From Lachnospiraceae bacterium (GTDB lineage: Bacteria > Bacillota > Clostridia > Lachnospirales > Lachnospiraceae): a stretch of DNA of 64,000 nucleotides. Position numbers and translations under genes: made by a program. The stretch covers positions 124,001 to 188,000 of the forward strand of contig JAQXJP010000035.1 of the NCBI GenBank assembly GCA_029008875.1, given 5' to 3'. Shown piece by piece: positions 54,259-63,443 of this stretch (position 1 is the stretch's first letter; the number at the start of each line of letters is the position of its first letter). The notes beneath the pieces were generated by a model. That model did no database searches. It saw nothing but the letters and a program-made list of their open reading frames with translations, and was not told where the DNA came from.

Positions 54259-55038
54259 TCAATCCGCAATCTGTTTTCCGGTCACATCCATGTGATAGTT
54301 CTCAGTCATAATCAACTCGGAAATGGGGACGATAGTGTACCCCTGCTCCTCCAGATTCGTCAACAATCCGTCCAGGGCATCCGCCGTGTATTTTGCCCCA
54401 TTGTGGCACAAAATGATGGCCCCGGGTCCGAGGGACTTGTTCTCACATACGGTTCGGATAATGGAATCCGTCCCGTAATCCTTCCAATCCAGACTGTCCA
54501 CCGACCATTGAATAGGGTAATAATTACACTCATACGCGGTGCTGATCACGGAATTGTCATAGGCTCCGTAGGGCGGCCGAAACAGTTTCATCTCATATCC
54601 GGTCAATTCTTTTACCTTATTGTGCACCGACATCAATTCCTCTTTTTGTTCTGACTTGGAAATCGTGGTCATGTCATAGTGGTGTTCGCTGTGATTTCCC
54701 AAATCGTGCCCCTTTTCCACCAGAGTTTTCACACAATCCGGATTGGCATCCACCCATCCGCCGGTCATGAAAAACGTGACGTGAACCTGATGCTGATCCA
54801 GGATATCCATAATCCTTGAAAAATCTTCCGTGCCCCAGGCCGCATCGAAGCTCAAGGCCACCTTTTTCTCATCGGTATCCACGCAATAGATCGGCAACTC
54901 CCAATCCCCCACCGTACTGTTTGCCAAAACCTTCGTCGTAAAATACGCACAGCCGACCAGAACGGACAGCACAATCACAAGTGAAGTAATAATTCTGGAT
55001 TTTTTGGCATATTTGCCTGCAAGAATAAATTGGGCCAT
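54259..55038 (-). CDS. Membrane-anchored polysaccharide deacetylase (NodB/CE4 type)
   Basis: 259 residues. N-terminal signal anchor (residues 15-38). NodB motif 1 is ALSFDAAWG (Asp64, with Ala replacing the second Asp often seen), motif 2 HSEHHYDM (metal-binding histidines), motif 3 RPPYGAYDN, motif 5 ILCHNG. It removes N-acetyl groups from peptidoglycan or a wall polysaccharide on the outer face. Similar proteins in sporulating Clostridia include PdaB. The ATG at 55038 has only a weak ribosome site (GGGGG), which is the arm of a terminator hairpin. Confidence 0.85.
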   Translation of the reverse strand: MAQFILAGKYAKKSRIITSLVIVLSVLVGCAYFTTKVLANSTVGDWELPIYCVDTDEKKVALSFDAAWGTEDFSRIMDILDQHQVHVTFFMTGGWVDANPDCVKTLVEKGHDLGNHSEHHYDMTTISKSEQKEELMSVHNKVKELTGYEMKLFRPPYGAYDNSVISTAYECNYYPIQWSVDSLDWKDYGTDSIIRTVCENKSLGPGAIILCHNGAKYTADALDGLLTNLEEQGYTIVPISELIMTENYHMDVTGKQIAD

Positions 55039-55087
55039 AAAAATGCCCCCGACACACAGCTTATTACTTAACCTATGCAATCGGGGA
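55038..55087 (-). terminator. Hairpin/terminator between mtnN and the deacetylase gene
   Basis: CCCCGA (55086-55081) pairs with TCGGGG (55052-55047), extended by GCATAG/CTGTGT with G-T pairs, and is followed by GCATTTTTATG. The T run ends at the deacetylase start codon, so read-through or a promoter inside mtnN would be needed to express that gene. Confidence 0.5.
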
Positions 55088-55092
55088 CCCTT

Positions 55093-55791
55093 TTATGCAA
55101 AATATTCTGCTGCTCTCTTGATGAAGCGGATTACCACTTCGATGGACTGCAATGCAGCCTTCTCTGCGAAGGTCTGATAGTCCATTGCGCCGCCATCACT
55201 GTCGGAGATGGAGCGAAGTACCAAAAACGGAACCTGGTTGATGTAGCAGACATGTCCGATGCTGGCGCCTTCCATCTCGGCCGCAATTGCCTCGAAATGC
55301 CGGCGAATCCATTCCTTTTTCTCCTCGGAGGCAATGAATTGATCCCCGGAAGCAACCGGCCCCACCGCGTAGTGTACGTTCTGTTCCTTCAGGCACTCCT
55401 CCATCAAGCCACGCATTTTGTCGCTGCAGGGGAGATAAATCATATTGATTCCGGACAGAAGTCCAACCGGATCCCCGATGGGGGACGTATCCATATCGTG
55501 CTGACAAACCTTGTCCGCGAGGGCCACATCCAGCACGCCCAACTCCTTGGTCAGGGAGCCTGCGACCCCGATGTTGATCACCATGTCCACCCCAAATTTG
55601 AGAATCATGGTCTGGGCACAGACTGCGGCGAATACTTTTCCGATTCCGCACACCGCTGCTACCACCTCCACGTCCTCCATTTTTCCGCACACAAAATGAA
55701 CTCCGCTGTACGTCTCAACTTTTGTTTCCGACAAAGCCATCTTCAGCTCGTCCACTTCCATCTGCATTGCACCTATCACACCAATTTTCAT
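55093..55791 (-). CDS. mtnN: 5'-methylthioadenosine/S-adenosylhomocysteine nucleosidase
   Basis: 232 residues. Cleaves MTA and SAH (and 5'-deoxyadenosine) to adenine and the thioribose sugar. The start MKIGVIGAMQMEVD, the core VAAVCGIGKVFAAVCAQTMI, the VINIGVAGSL loop, MEGASIGHVCY (substrate-binding Met-Glu) and SDSDGGAMDY (catalytic Asp) are all canonical. Follows luxS by 76 bases; the two form the SAH-recycling branch. Confidence 0.96.
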   Translation of the reverse strand: MKIGVIGAMQMEVDELKMALSETKVETYSGVHFVCGKMEDVEVVAAVCGIGKVFAAVCAQTMILKFGVDMVINIGVAGSLTKELGVLDVALADKVCQHDMDTSPIGDPVGLLSGINMIYLPCSDKMRGLMEECLKEQNVHYAVGPVASGDQFIASEEKKEWIRRHFEAIAAEMEGASIGHVCYINQVPFLVLRSISDSDGGAMDYQTFAEKAALQSIEVVIRFIKRAAEYFA

Positions 55792-55867
55792 ACTGATCTC
55801 TCATATTCCTTCCGTCTTATTTGTTTCAACACCGGAAAAGCTTCTCCTTCCCGGAGCAATTTCCCAT

Positions 55868-56326
55868 TTACTTCGGATAAGTAAACTCGGTGTTGGTCTG
55901 TCTGTTCAGAACCTCCAAGTAGCTGCGGCACTCCTTCTTTGCCTCCTGCAGATCCAGATTGCGGTAGTTTCCGCACTCGATGGCAGATGCTCCAAACATC
56001 TCCCCGTCATGGTTCACAATCTTTTCCAGGATATCCTTGGTAAGCGCGAAGACATCCACAGGGCTCTGATTCTTCACCAGGAAGTAAAATCCGGTCTGGC
56101 ATCCCATCGGTCCGAAGTACACCACATCCTCCGCCATCTTGGAATTCCGCGCAAAGGTGGCAAACATGTGCTCTACCGAATGCATCGTGAGATTGCTCAT
56201 GTAATCCCCGGCATTGGGTTTTCTCGTTCTCAAGTCATAAGTGATAACCCCCTGATCCTCCCGGGAGATATAAAACCCCGGCTCCAGGAGATCGTGGTTA
56301 ATTTCAAAGCTCTTAATTCTCTCCAT
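55868..56326 (-). CDS. luxS: S-ribosylhomocysteine lyase LuxS
   Basis: 152 residues. Zn/Fe ligands His49 and His53 (HSVEH) and Cys118 (IECGN), catalytic Cys76 in GPMGCQTGF. It makes homocysteine and DPD, the precursor of AI-2. Start at the ATG at 56326 with GGAG upstream; the frame extends to 56356, overlapping the chemoreceptor gene. Lies between the receptor and mtnN. Confidence 0.97.
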   Translation of the reverse strand: MERIKSFEINHDLLEPGFYISREDQGVITYDLRTRKPNAGDYMSNLTMHSVEHMFATFARNSKMAEDVVYFGPMGCQTGFYFLVKNQSPVDVFALTKDILEKIVNHDGEMFGASAIECGNYRNLDLQEAKKECRSYLEVLNRQTNTEFTYPK

Positions 56327-56342
56327 TTTCTGTTCTCCATTC

Positions 56343-57809
56343 CTACTGTTGAGCAACCTGCTCCATCTTCTGGGAAATCTGACGGATTTCCTTCAGCACA
56401 TCGTTCATGCTGCCCAGCGCATCCATGGAGGAATCGCTCACTGACAGCACGGTTTCGGTGGACGCCGCAACCTGCTCACTCTGTGCGGACAAATTGCTGA
56501 TGCTGTCCATAATCAGAGTATTGGCAGCAATGACATTCTGTACCGAGCCGTTCACCTGAATCACTCCCTCGTGAAGTTCATGGGTCTCCAGCATAATATC
56601 GTTCAGTTTTCCGCTGGTCTGCTCAATCAATTCATTCTGCTGCTGCGCATACTCCGCAGACTTCAGCATGCTCGCCGCCGCGGTCTGTGCGTCCTGAGTC
56701 AATCTGGTGATAATCTCGGAAATCTGCTCGGTAGCCTGTCTTGTGCTCTCGGAGAGCGTGCGGATCTCATCCGCCACAACGGCAAATCCCTTTCCGGCCT
56801 CCCCGGCGCGAGCCGCCTCAATGGAAGCGTTCAGTGCCAGCAGGTTTGTCTGGCTGGAAATTCCAAGAATGGTCTCCGTAATGGCCTGCACATCCTTGAT
56901 ACTGTCATTCAAAGCCTCCGTGGTGGCCTTGGTCTCGATGTTAATCTTGGCAACCTCATCCGCCTGTTCCTTCAACCTCTCAATGAGCGCAACTCCCTGC
57001 TCCACGGAATCGCTGGTGCGGTCCGAAACCTCTCCGATTCTTCCCGCCTGTTCTCCTACCTCCTGAATGCTCTGCTGGATATCCGCAGTCTGGGTGGTCT
57101 GCTGCTCCACAGATTCCGCCGTCATCTTGCTGCTCTCCGCAATCTCATTCACTGAGGCATGTGTGGTATCCATGGTCTCGTTCAACGTATCGGAAACCTC
57201 CTGAGCTTCGACGAACTTTCTGTTCAACTGTTCCGCCAAGGCCACAATCTCCCTGGAAGTCTGAATCTGCACATCCGCGCCGGACTTCACCAACTCAATA
57301 TTCTCTTTTGCGTGTTTGATCTGGGTGGTCACAACCATTGCTGCCAGGAAGCAGGTGACAACCACATAAGCCATCTGAACAATCGCATCGGGCACAGTCA
57401 TCACGCCCTGGATGCAGGATGCGATGACGCGAATGAGGAAAAACAACACTGCAACGGCCGCTCCGGCCTTTACCATCATACTGTCTCCGAAAAGCATGAC
57501 GATAATCACGATGCAGTATGTAAGCGCATACATGGAACTGACATTTGTGGTGGCAAGCGTAACTCCGTACAGGAGAATCATGGTTCCCCCGCACACATGC
57601 CTATACCGGCTGTCATACATCATTCCTCGATACAGAACCGAGCAGAGAATCATCACCAGAACACAGGTGGCGATTCGAATGATAACCCCGGCGCTAACTT
57701 CATTGATGCATCCCAACAGTGAGAGGAGTAACACCGTTAGCGCCAGCAAAATGCAGGCGAGGCTTCCTCCGCGGTTCTTGTCCCTTATTTGCTTTTGTTC
57801 CAAATTCAT
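56343..57809 (-). CDS. Methyl-accepting chemotaxis protein with multi-pass membrane sensor
   Basis: 488 residues. About six transmembrane helices in residues 15-165 form the sensory part with almost no extracellular loops, and there is no HAMP. The cytoplasmic part is a classical receptor hairpin with the tip [20 protein letters not shown] and [14 protein letters not shown]. Upstream of luxS and mtnN, so signal molecules or membrane energy state are possible inputs (inference). A TATAAT lies at 57833-57828. Confidence 0.88.
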   Translation of the reverse strand: MNLEQKQIRDKNRGGSLACILLALTVLLLSLLGCINEVSAGVIIRIATCVLVMILCSVLYRGMMYDSRYRHVCGGTMILLYGVTLATTNVSSMYALTYCIVIIVMLFGDSMMVKAGAAVAVLFFLIRVIASCIQGVMTVPDAIVQMAYVVVTCFLAAMVVTTQIKHAKENIELVKSGADVQIQTSREIVALAEQLNRKFVEAQEVSDTLNETMDTTHASVNEIAESSKMTAESVEQQTTQTADIQQSIQEVGEQAGRIGEVSDRTSDSVEQGVALIERLKEQADEVAKINIETKATTEALNDSIKDVQAITETILGISSQTNLLALNASIEAARAGEAGKGFAVVADEIRTLSESTRQATEQISEIITRLTQDAQTAAASMLKSAEYAQQQNELIEQTSGKLNDIMLETHELHEGVIQVNGSVQNVIAANTLIMDSISNLSAQSEQVAASTETVLSVSDSSMDALGSMNDVLKEIRQISQKMEQVAQQ

Positions 57810-57867
57810 TTTTAAACCCTCCTAGATATTATACCTCTATATTTTCTCCGATTGTACTTTGCTTATA

Positions 57868-59673
57868 TCATTTGCACTCTTTCAAAAACTGCTCCAACAC
57901 GTTTTCAAACACGTTAAGCGCCGCCTCTATCGGCGTTTCCGTGCTCATATCCACGCCGGCCGCCCGCAGCAGATCGATGGGGTCCGCGGAGCTTCCACCC
58001 TTGAGGAAGTTGTCCACATAGGCATCCACCGCCGTTTTCCCCTGCTCCAGAATCCTCTTGGAAAAAGCGATAGCCGCGGAATATCCCGTCGCGTACTGAT
58101 ATACATAGTAGGATGTATAGAAGTGAGGGATTCGCATCCACTCATGGACAATCTCATCATCCACCACCATATCCGGCCCGTAGTATAATTTCACCAAATC
58201 CCCGTAGATCTGATCCAGAACCTCCTGGGTAAGCGTCTCCCCGGACGCCTGCCTGGTGTGGGCAATGTGCTCGAACTCCGCAAACATGCACTGCCTGTAC
58301 AAAGTGGTCCGGAAACTGTCCAGATAGTGATTCAGCAGATACAACCTCTCCCCCGGATCCTCCGTGTGGTTCAGCAGGTACTGCGTCAACAGCGCCTCGT
58401 TGCAGGTGGACGCAACCTCCGCCACGAAGATCAAATACTCCGCGTAGGTGATTGGCTGGTTGGCATTGGAATAATAGGTATGCATTGCATGCCCCATCTC
58501 ATGGGCCAGCGTAAACACGCTGTCCAGATCTCCCTGAAAGTTGAGAAGCACATAGGGATGCGTTCCGTAGGCGCCCCAGGAATAGGCCCCGCCACGCTTG
58601 TTCTCATTCTCATAGACATCCACCCAGCCGCTCTCAAATCCCGAGCGCATGATGGAGACATACTCCTCCCCCATGGGCTCAAGAGCCGCCAGCACCAGAT
58701 CTCTCGCCTCCTCAAAGGTATACTCATGCTCCGTGCGCTCTACAATTGGCACGTAGATATCGTACATGTGAAGATGCTCCACACCCAATAATTTTTTCCT
58801 TGCAGACACATAGCGGTACATGGCGGGTAAATGCTTGTGCACCACCGCAATCAAATTGTCGTACACGCTCTCCGGAATGTTTCCCGAATCGAGGAACATA
58901 GCCCTGGCACTGGGATAATTCCTTGCATTGGCGTAAAACTGATTCACCTTCACCTGGCTGGAATACATCATGGCAATGGTGTGTCCGAACTGTTCGTAGG
59001 TGTGGTAAAAGCCCTCATACACCTGTTTGCGCAGACTTCTGTCCCGATTTGCCTGAAGCAGTGTAAAATTGCCGTTTGTCACCGAAACACGATTCCCCTC
59101 CAAATCCCGAATGGATGGAAAATGGATATCCGCATTGTTGAAGATAGAAAAAATATTGTCCGGTGCCTTTGCTATCTCACCGGTCATAGCCAATATTTTC
59201 TCCTCCGCCTCCGACAGGGTGTGCTCCCTTGCTCTCCGGATCTCATCCATGGCCCTGCGGTACCGCTCAAGCCCCGGTTCCCGGGCATACATCTCTGCCA
59301 GAACCTCATCCGGGATTGCCAGAATCTCCGGCTGTGCAAAGGCCTCCGCCTCCGAAGCCGCCGTGACGGCATGATCCGCCTTCGCCGCGTAATCCTGGTA
59401 TTTCGCCACCGCCGTATCCTCATGATAGCGCTCGTTGGAATACACCACCACCCGGTTTACATAATAGTGTAAATCGTCGTCCGCCTCCCAAAATCGAAGC
59501 AACTGTTCCCCACTCCGGGCAAGAGTCCCGCAGAACGCTTTCATTGCTTCCGCCTTTTGGAGTACCAATTCATACTCCTGCTCCCAAGCCTCATCGCTGG
59601 AAAACATATCCTCAAGACACCATTTATACTCGGAAGGAATCTCTGATCTCTTTCTCAACACTACCTTCGCCAT
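57868..59673 (-). CDS. pepF: Oligoendopeptidase F
   Basis: 601 residues, M3 metallopeptidase. The zinc motif is AHEMGHAMHTYY (HExxH), the downstream Glu ligand is in EVASTCNEALL, and the His/Tyr pair lies in the C-terminal region (YYVYQYATGYSAA). It degrades short peptides in the cytosol. It begins 11 bases after the carbamate-kinase-like gene ends, so they are probably cotranscribed. Confidence 0.95.
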   Translation of the reverse strand: MAKVVLRKRSEIPSEYKWCLEDMFSSDEAWEQEYELVLQKAEAMKAFCGTLARSGEQLLRFWEADDDLHYYVNRVVVYSNERYHEDTAVAKYQDYAAKADHAVTAASEAEAFAQPEILAIPDEVLAEMYAREPGLERYRRAMDEIRRAREHTLSEAEEKILAMTGEIAKAPDNIFSIFNNADIHFPSIRDLEGNRVSVTNGNFTLLQANRDRSLRKQVYEGFYHTYEQFGHTIAMMYSSQVKVNQFYANARNYPSARAMFLDSGNIPESVYDNLIAVVHKHLPAMYRYVSARKKLLGVEHLHMYDIYVPIVERTEHEYTFEEARDLVLAALEPMGEEYVSIMRSGFESGWVDVYENENKRGGAYSWGAYGTHPYVLLNFQGDLDSVFTLAHEMGHAMHTYYSNANQPITYAEYLIFVAEVASTCNEALLTQYLLNHTEDPGERLYLLNHYLDSFRTTLYRQCMFAEFEHIAHTRQASGETLTQEVLDQIYGDLVKLYYGPDMVVDDEIVHEWMRIPHFYTSYYVYQYATGYSAAIAFSKRILEQGKTAVDAYVDNFLKGGSSADPIDLLRAAGVDMSTETPIEAALNVFENVLEQFLKECK

Positions 59674-59683
59674 ACTTCCCCCA

Positions 59684-60616
59684 TTACTTCTTAATCAACG
59701 TGCCCATCCCGCCACTGATCTCGGTGTTATCCTTGTTCAGTTTTGTGATCAATACGGAACGAATTGCGGATTCTCCGATGAAATCGATGGCCGCCTCAAT
59801 CTTCGGCGCCATGGTTCCCTCCTCGAACTCGCCTGCTTCCAGATACTTTTTCGCCTCTGCAAGGGTCATGGTATCCAGTGGTTTTTCATCCTCGGTGCCA
59901 TAGTGAATGCAGACCTTATCCACGCTGGTCAGAATCACAAGCATATCCGCATCCAGAAGCTCCGCCAGCTTTCCTGCCGCCAGATCCTTCTCTATCACTG
60001 CACTTGCCCCCTGCAATCTGTGGGACTGTGCCAGCACCGGAATTCCGCCTCCGCCGCAGGCAATCACCACCTGATCCGCGTCGGACAAGGTGCGAATTGC
60101 ATCAATCTCCACAATGTCCACCGGCTTCGGAGCAGCGACAATTCGCCGGAATCCTCCATCCACCGCCACCACATGGTTGCCCTTCTTCTCTTCCTCCTCA
60201 GCGTCCGCCTGATTCATCACGCGGCCGATTGCCTTGGTAGGGTGGTAAAACGCCTCATCATACGGGTCCACAACCACCTGTGTCAAAATGGTGGATACCG
60301 TCTTAAAAATTCCCCTGTTCAAAAGCTCCGTGCGAATCGCATTCTGCAAATCGTACCCGATGTATCCCTGGCTCATGGCCGAGCAAACGGAGGTCGGAGT
60401 TGCAGTGTACTCCGGATAGATGCGACAGAACTCTGACATGGCGGTGTGAATCATGCCCACCTGCGGTCCGTTGCTGTGGGTGATGACCACCTGGTAATCC
60501 TCCCGGATAAAGTCCGCAACCGCCTTCGCGGTCTTCTTTGCCGCAGCCTGCTGCTCCGGGAGAGTGCTTCCCAATGCTTCATGTCCAAGTGCAATAACAA
60601 TTTTTTTCTTTTTCAT
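59684..60616 (-). CDS. arcC: Carbamate kinase-like protein
   Basis: 310 residues, amino acid kinase fold. Carbamate kinase normally makes ATP from carbamoyl phosphate in the arginine deiminase or purine/allantoin pathway. The core is clear (THSNGPQVGMI, then VIACGGGGIPV, VIEKDLAAGKLAELLDADMLVILTSVDKV, GTMAPKIEAA), but the first motif is IALGHEALGS instead of the usual GGNAL, so the start of the phosphate-binding loop differs. No arcA or arcB is near. The reaction is likely but should be treated with this caveat. Confidence 0.82.
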   Translation of the reverse strand: MKKKKIVIALGHEALGSTLPEQQAAAKKTAKAVADFIREDYQVVITHSNGPQVGMIHTAMSEFCRIYPEYTATPTSVCSAMSQGYIGYDLQNAIRTELLNRGIFKTVSTILTQVVVDPYDEAFYHPTKAIGRVMNQADAEEEEKKGNHVVAVDGGFRRIVAAPKPVDIVEIDAIRTLSDADQVVIACGGGGIPVLAQSHRLQGASAVIEKDLAAGKLAELLDADMLVILTSVDKVCIHYGTEDEKPLDTMTLAEAKKYLEAGEFEEGTMAPKIEAAIDFIGESAIRSVLITKLNKDNTEISGGMGTLIKK

Positions 60617-60626
60617 ACCAAAACCT

Positions 60627-61016
60627 CTAATCTAAAAATATTTTTCTTGAAATAAAATTATATGTAGTCACCATCATGGTCACCAAAACTTTCGCCACCG
60701 CATAGAATATGTGGAACGATTCCACCGCAATCCACATAATCATCTGATTAATTCCCAATCCGATAAAGCTCAGTACCACAAAAATTGTAATCTCTTCGAA
60801 CTTGCTCATATCTTCCTTCCCCTTGAAGACAAAGCGCATGCTCAGCACATAATTCACCACAACTGACACTGTAAATGAAATCCCGCTGGACACAAAATAA
60901 CTCAGGGCCGTAAACTCCGTGAGAACAATCATAAGTCCGTAATCGATGCAAAAACACAACGTGCCGACGGAAGCAAATTTACTGAATTGCCAGAGCAGTT
61001 TTTTTATCTTTTTCAT
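60627..61016 (-). CDS. GtrA-like four-helix membrane protein
   Basis: 129 residues with four transmembrane helices (near 12-32, 36-56, 75-95, 100-120). The FASVGTLCFCIDYG start and FVFKGK loop are the GtrA/DPMS pattern; the family handles lipid-linked sugars. I start at the ATG at 61016, with GGAG six bases upstream; the GTG at 61028 lies in the ribosome site. Ten bases before the carbamate-kinase-like gene. No glycosyltransferase partner is adjacent. Confidence 0.82.
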   Translation of the reverse strand: MKKIKKLLWQFSKFASVGTLCFCIDYGLMIVLTEFTALSYFVSSGISFTVSVVVNYVLSMRFVFKGKEDMSKFEEITIFVVLSFIGLGINQMIMWIAVESFHIFYAVAKVLVTMMVTTYNFISRKIFLD

Positions 61017-61119
61017 CTTGCTCTCCACAAATTCTAATTGTGCTAATGTACCATATCATTATATATCAACTTTCCTGTTCCCACAATTGTTTTCCTGTCA
61101 AAAAACCGAATTTTGGCAG

Positions 61120-61187
61120 AAAAAAGCTCTAAATCCGATGAAGGGCAGGATTCGAAAAATCCCGCTTCCAACACTGGATTTAGAGCT
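61120..61187 (-). terminator. Terminator of htrA
   Basis: AGCTCTAAATCC (minus, 61187-61176) pairs with GGATTTAGAGCT (61136-61125), with GGATT/AATCC pairing inside the loop, followed by TTTTTT. Confidence 0.7.
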
Positions 61188-61260
61188 CAAAAACATTTTA
61201 GTATCCGACCACTTGAAGCTGTGCCCGGACACCGGCACATGATTATTGTATCGTCAAAAA

Positions 61261-62919
61261 CTATTGCTGCACATTAACCTCCTGGGCGCTGGACAGACGT
61301 ACCTCCACTTCCAGCTGGTCATATCCGTTATCCTGTCTGCGCAACAAAGTAAGCTTTACCTGGTCCCCCGCGGAATAATCCTTGAGGATGGTCTTCAGAT
61401 TGTCCATGGAATCCACACGCTTTCCATCCAAGGCTACCAAGATATCATTCTGCTGAATATCAGCTTCCGCAGCACCGCTTCCTTCCATCACGCTGTAGAT
61501 ACCCACGCCTGCCGGATTGCCGCTGACATCTACCATATCCTTGCCCTGAATTCCCAGATAAGCTGTATGCATATCATAAGCCACTCCGGTTTCAATCAAT
61601 TGATCGATAATCTCCATGGCGTCATTCATTCCAATCGCGTATCCGATTCCCTCGACCGCAGTATCGGAATACTTCACGGAATTGATTCCAATCACCTCAC
61701 CCTTTGCGTTGAGGAGCGCTCCGCCGCTGTTTCCCGGATTGATTGCCGCATCCGTCTGAATCAGGTTGTTGTTGACGATCGTCGCTCCGGTAGAACTGTC
61801 GCTCACAGTGACCGTCCTTCCGAGAGCGCTGACTACACCGGTGGTCACGGACTGTCCGTATCCCAGGGCGTTTCCGATTGCGATGGTCGCCTCCCCCACC
61901 TTCAGCTCGTCAGAATTTCCGAGGGTAGCCACCTTGATCTGTGCTCTGCAGGAATCGTCAATATCTTTGAGTCTCACCCGCACAACGGCCAAATCGTCGG
62001 ATGCATCCGTTCCCTGAATCTCACCGTCTGCCACGGTGTCGTCAAAGAACGTGACAGCCAGAGATTTCGCATCCGCCACCACATGGTTGTTGGTAGCAAT
62101 ATAGATATTTTCATCGTCCTGAGCCACGATAATTCCGGATCCGCAGCTTTCCGTCTCATAGGATTGTGACATTCCGAAGAAACTCTGGTATGTGACAGTT
62201 CCGGTATTTGTGATTGCCACAATACTCGGCATAACCGCATCCACCACAGCGGACACATCCAACAGATCCGCCGCATGTCCGGTGCTGGTCTGCTGGAGAG
62301 CCCCGTCTGAGTTGCCGCCGGCACTGCTTCCGCTACTGTTCCCATTTTCACCACCTGACGACGCGTCAGATTCCAGCGCACTTCCCGACGCTCCGATTGT
62401 CTTGGTTCCCGCAAAAGTAATTCCGGTGAACATCAAACCGGACACCAGTCCAAACACAAGCGCTATGGCCGCCGTCTTGGCAAGCGTCACGCCAAAGCCC
62501 GATTTTCCGCCGTTGGCGCGATCGCCTCTGTTTCTCCTCTTCTTCTTTCCTCTCTCTTGGGGAACCTGTCCCCCACAGTAAGCCGTGCCCCCTTGAGATT
62601 GGCCGTAGCCGCTCTGAGATTGCTGGCCATATGCGCCGTAGCCACCCTGGGTTTGTTGACCGGATGCGCCGTAGCCACCTTGGGTTTGTTGACCGGATGC
62701 GCCGTAGCTGCCTTGGGTTTGCTGGCCGGATGCGCCGTAGCCACCCTGGGTTTGTTGACCGGATGTACCGTAGCCACCCTGGGTTTGTTGACCGGATGTA
62801 CCGTAGCCGCCCTGGGTTTGTTGACCGGATGACCCGTAGCTTCCTTGCCCTTGACTTCCGTATCCCGAGCCCCCCTGTCCTTGGTTCCCCTGTTGCATAT
62901 TCTCAAAATTATGATCCAT
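61261..62919 (-). CDS. HtrA/DegP-type serine protease with repeat-rich N terminus
   Basis: 552 residues. Residues 26-102 are seven repeats of 11 residues (GGYGTSGQQTQ type), coded by 33-bp DNA repeats. A basic stretch (KKKRR) and one transmembrane helix (about 144-170) follow, then a linker and the trypsin-like domain with His279 (NNHVV), Asp309 (DDLAV) and Ser398 (NPGNSGGAL), and a C-terminal PDZ domain (about 450-545). It is a quality-control protease on the outer face of the membrane. ATG at 62919 with AAGGAAGGG. The upstream region has five phased boxes. The Gly/Tyr/Gln-rich N terminus is cytosolic. Confidence 0.92.
   Translation of the reverse strand: MDHNFENMQQGNQGQGGSGYGSQGQGSYGSSGQQTQGGYGTSGQQTQGGYGTSGQQTQGGYGASGQQTQGSYGASGQQTQGGYGASGQQTQGGYGAYGQQSQSGYGQSQGGTAYCGGQVPQERGKKKRRNRGDRANGGKSGFGVTLAKTAAIALVFGLVSGLMFTGITFAGTKTIGASGSALESDASSGGENGNSSGSSAGGNSDGALQQTSTGHAADLLDVSAVVDAVMPSIVAITNTGTVTYQSFFGMSQSYETESCGSGIIVAQDDENIYIATNNHVVADAKSLAVTFFDDTVADGEIQGTDASDDLAVVRVRLKDIDDSCRAQIKVATLGNSDELKVGEATIAIGNALGYGQSVTTGVVSALGRTVTVSDSSTGATIVNNNLIQTDAAINPGNSGGALLNAKGEVIGINSVKYSDTAVEGIGYAIGMNDAMEIIDQLIETGVAYDMHTAYLGIQGKDMVDVSGNPAGVGIYSVMEGSGAAEADIQQNDILVALDGKRVDSMDNLKTILKDYSAGDQVKLTLLRRQDNGYDQLEVEVRLSSAQEVNVQQ
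62622..62842. repeat. 33-bp coding tandem repeats in htrA
   Basis: About seven copies of a 33-bp unit encode the GGYGxSGQQTQ repeats. Near identity between neighbouring copies suggests frequent slippage, so length may vary between strains. Confidence 0.85.
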
Positions 62920-62966
62920 GATAATCGTCCCTTCCTTCTATAGATTTGTGTTTCTCCAAATATATC

Positions 62967-63058
62967 ATCGCAATTCCTTTTAATCATATTGCAATACTTT
63001 TTCATCATATCGCAATTTCTTTTTGTCTTATTGCAACATTTTTTCATTATATCGCAAT
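62967..63058. promoter_or_regulatory. Five phased ATYGCAAY boxes upstream of htrA
   Basis: AT[C/T]GCAA[T/C] occurs at 62967, 62988, 63009, 63030 and 63051, each exactly 21 bases apart (two helical turns), alternating ATCGCAAT and ATTGCAA[T/C]. The linkers are T-rich. They lie 48-139 bases upstream of the htrA start. A cooperative activator or repressor array is the best guess. Confidence 0.75.
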
Positions 63059-63182
63059 TTTTATTATATCTCATTTTCTTTCTCGATGATTATTTACCAT
63101 CAACTCTAATGTGATTCTGTGTTCAAAATGTGTCACAAATCTATATTTTTTGTGAAAAATCCCCCCGGCTTCTCTTCACCTT

Positions 63183-63424
63183 TTACTAACGTTTTTCTCC
63201 TTTTCACCACATTCCTTTAGTAATCTTTCAGCGGTTTACTAACTTTTCTTCCTGTTCTCCCATATCCATTAGTAAATTCTCCATCCAATCTTCCCGTATC
63301 TGCCTCATTTTACTAATGATTTGCCGTTTCCCGGTCAATCCGTTAGTAAATCTCATGGAATCCCCCTGGAGTTCAGTCCATTTTTACTAACGTTTTTCTC
63401 CTTTTCTCCCCATCTCGTTAGTAA
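63183..63424. repeat. Array of TTACTAA / TTAGTAA inverted pairs, copy 2
   Basis: Four pairs: TTACTAA at 63183, 63236, 63310, 63384 and TTAGTAA at 63217, 63269, 63343, 63418. Arms are 33-34 bases apart and pairs 53, 74 and 74 bases apart. The first and last pair share the interior start CGTTTTTCTCCTTTTC. The same family occurs at 49362-49652. The region 62920-63590 holds no gene; besides this array it has the phased boxes and the glmS terminator. Confidence 0.85.
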
Positions 63425-63443
63425 ATCGCCAGGGTGCACCTCC

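Noticed and set aside
62487-63074. 195-residue minus frame over the htrA start region
   Set aside because: Its HPVNKP-type repeats are the 33-bp htrA repeats read in another frame, and its Cys/Lys/Asn-rich start is the 21-bp box array translated.
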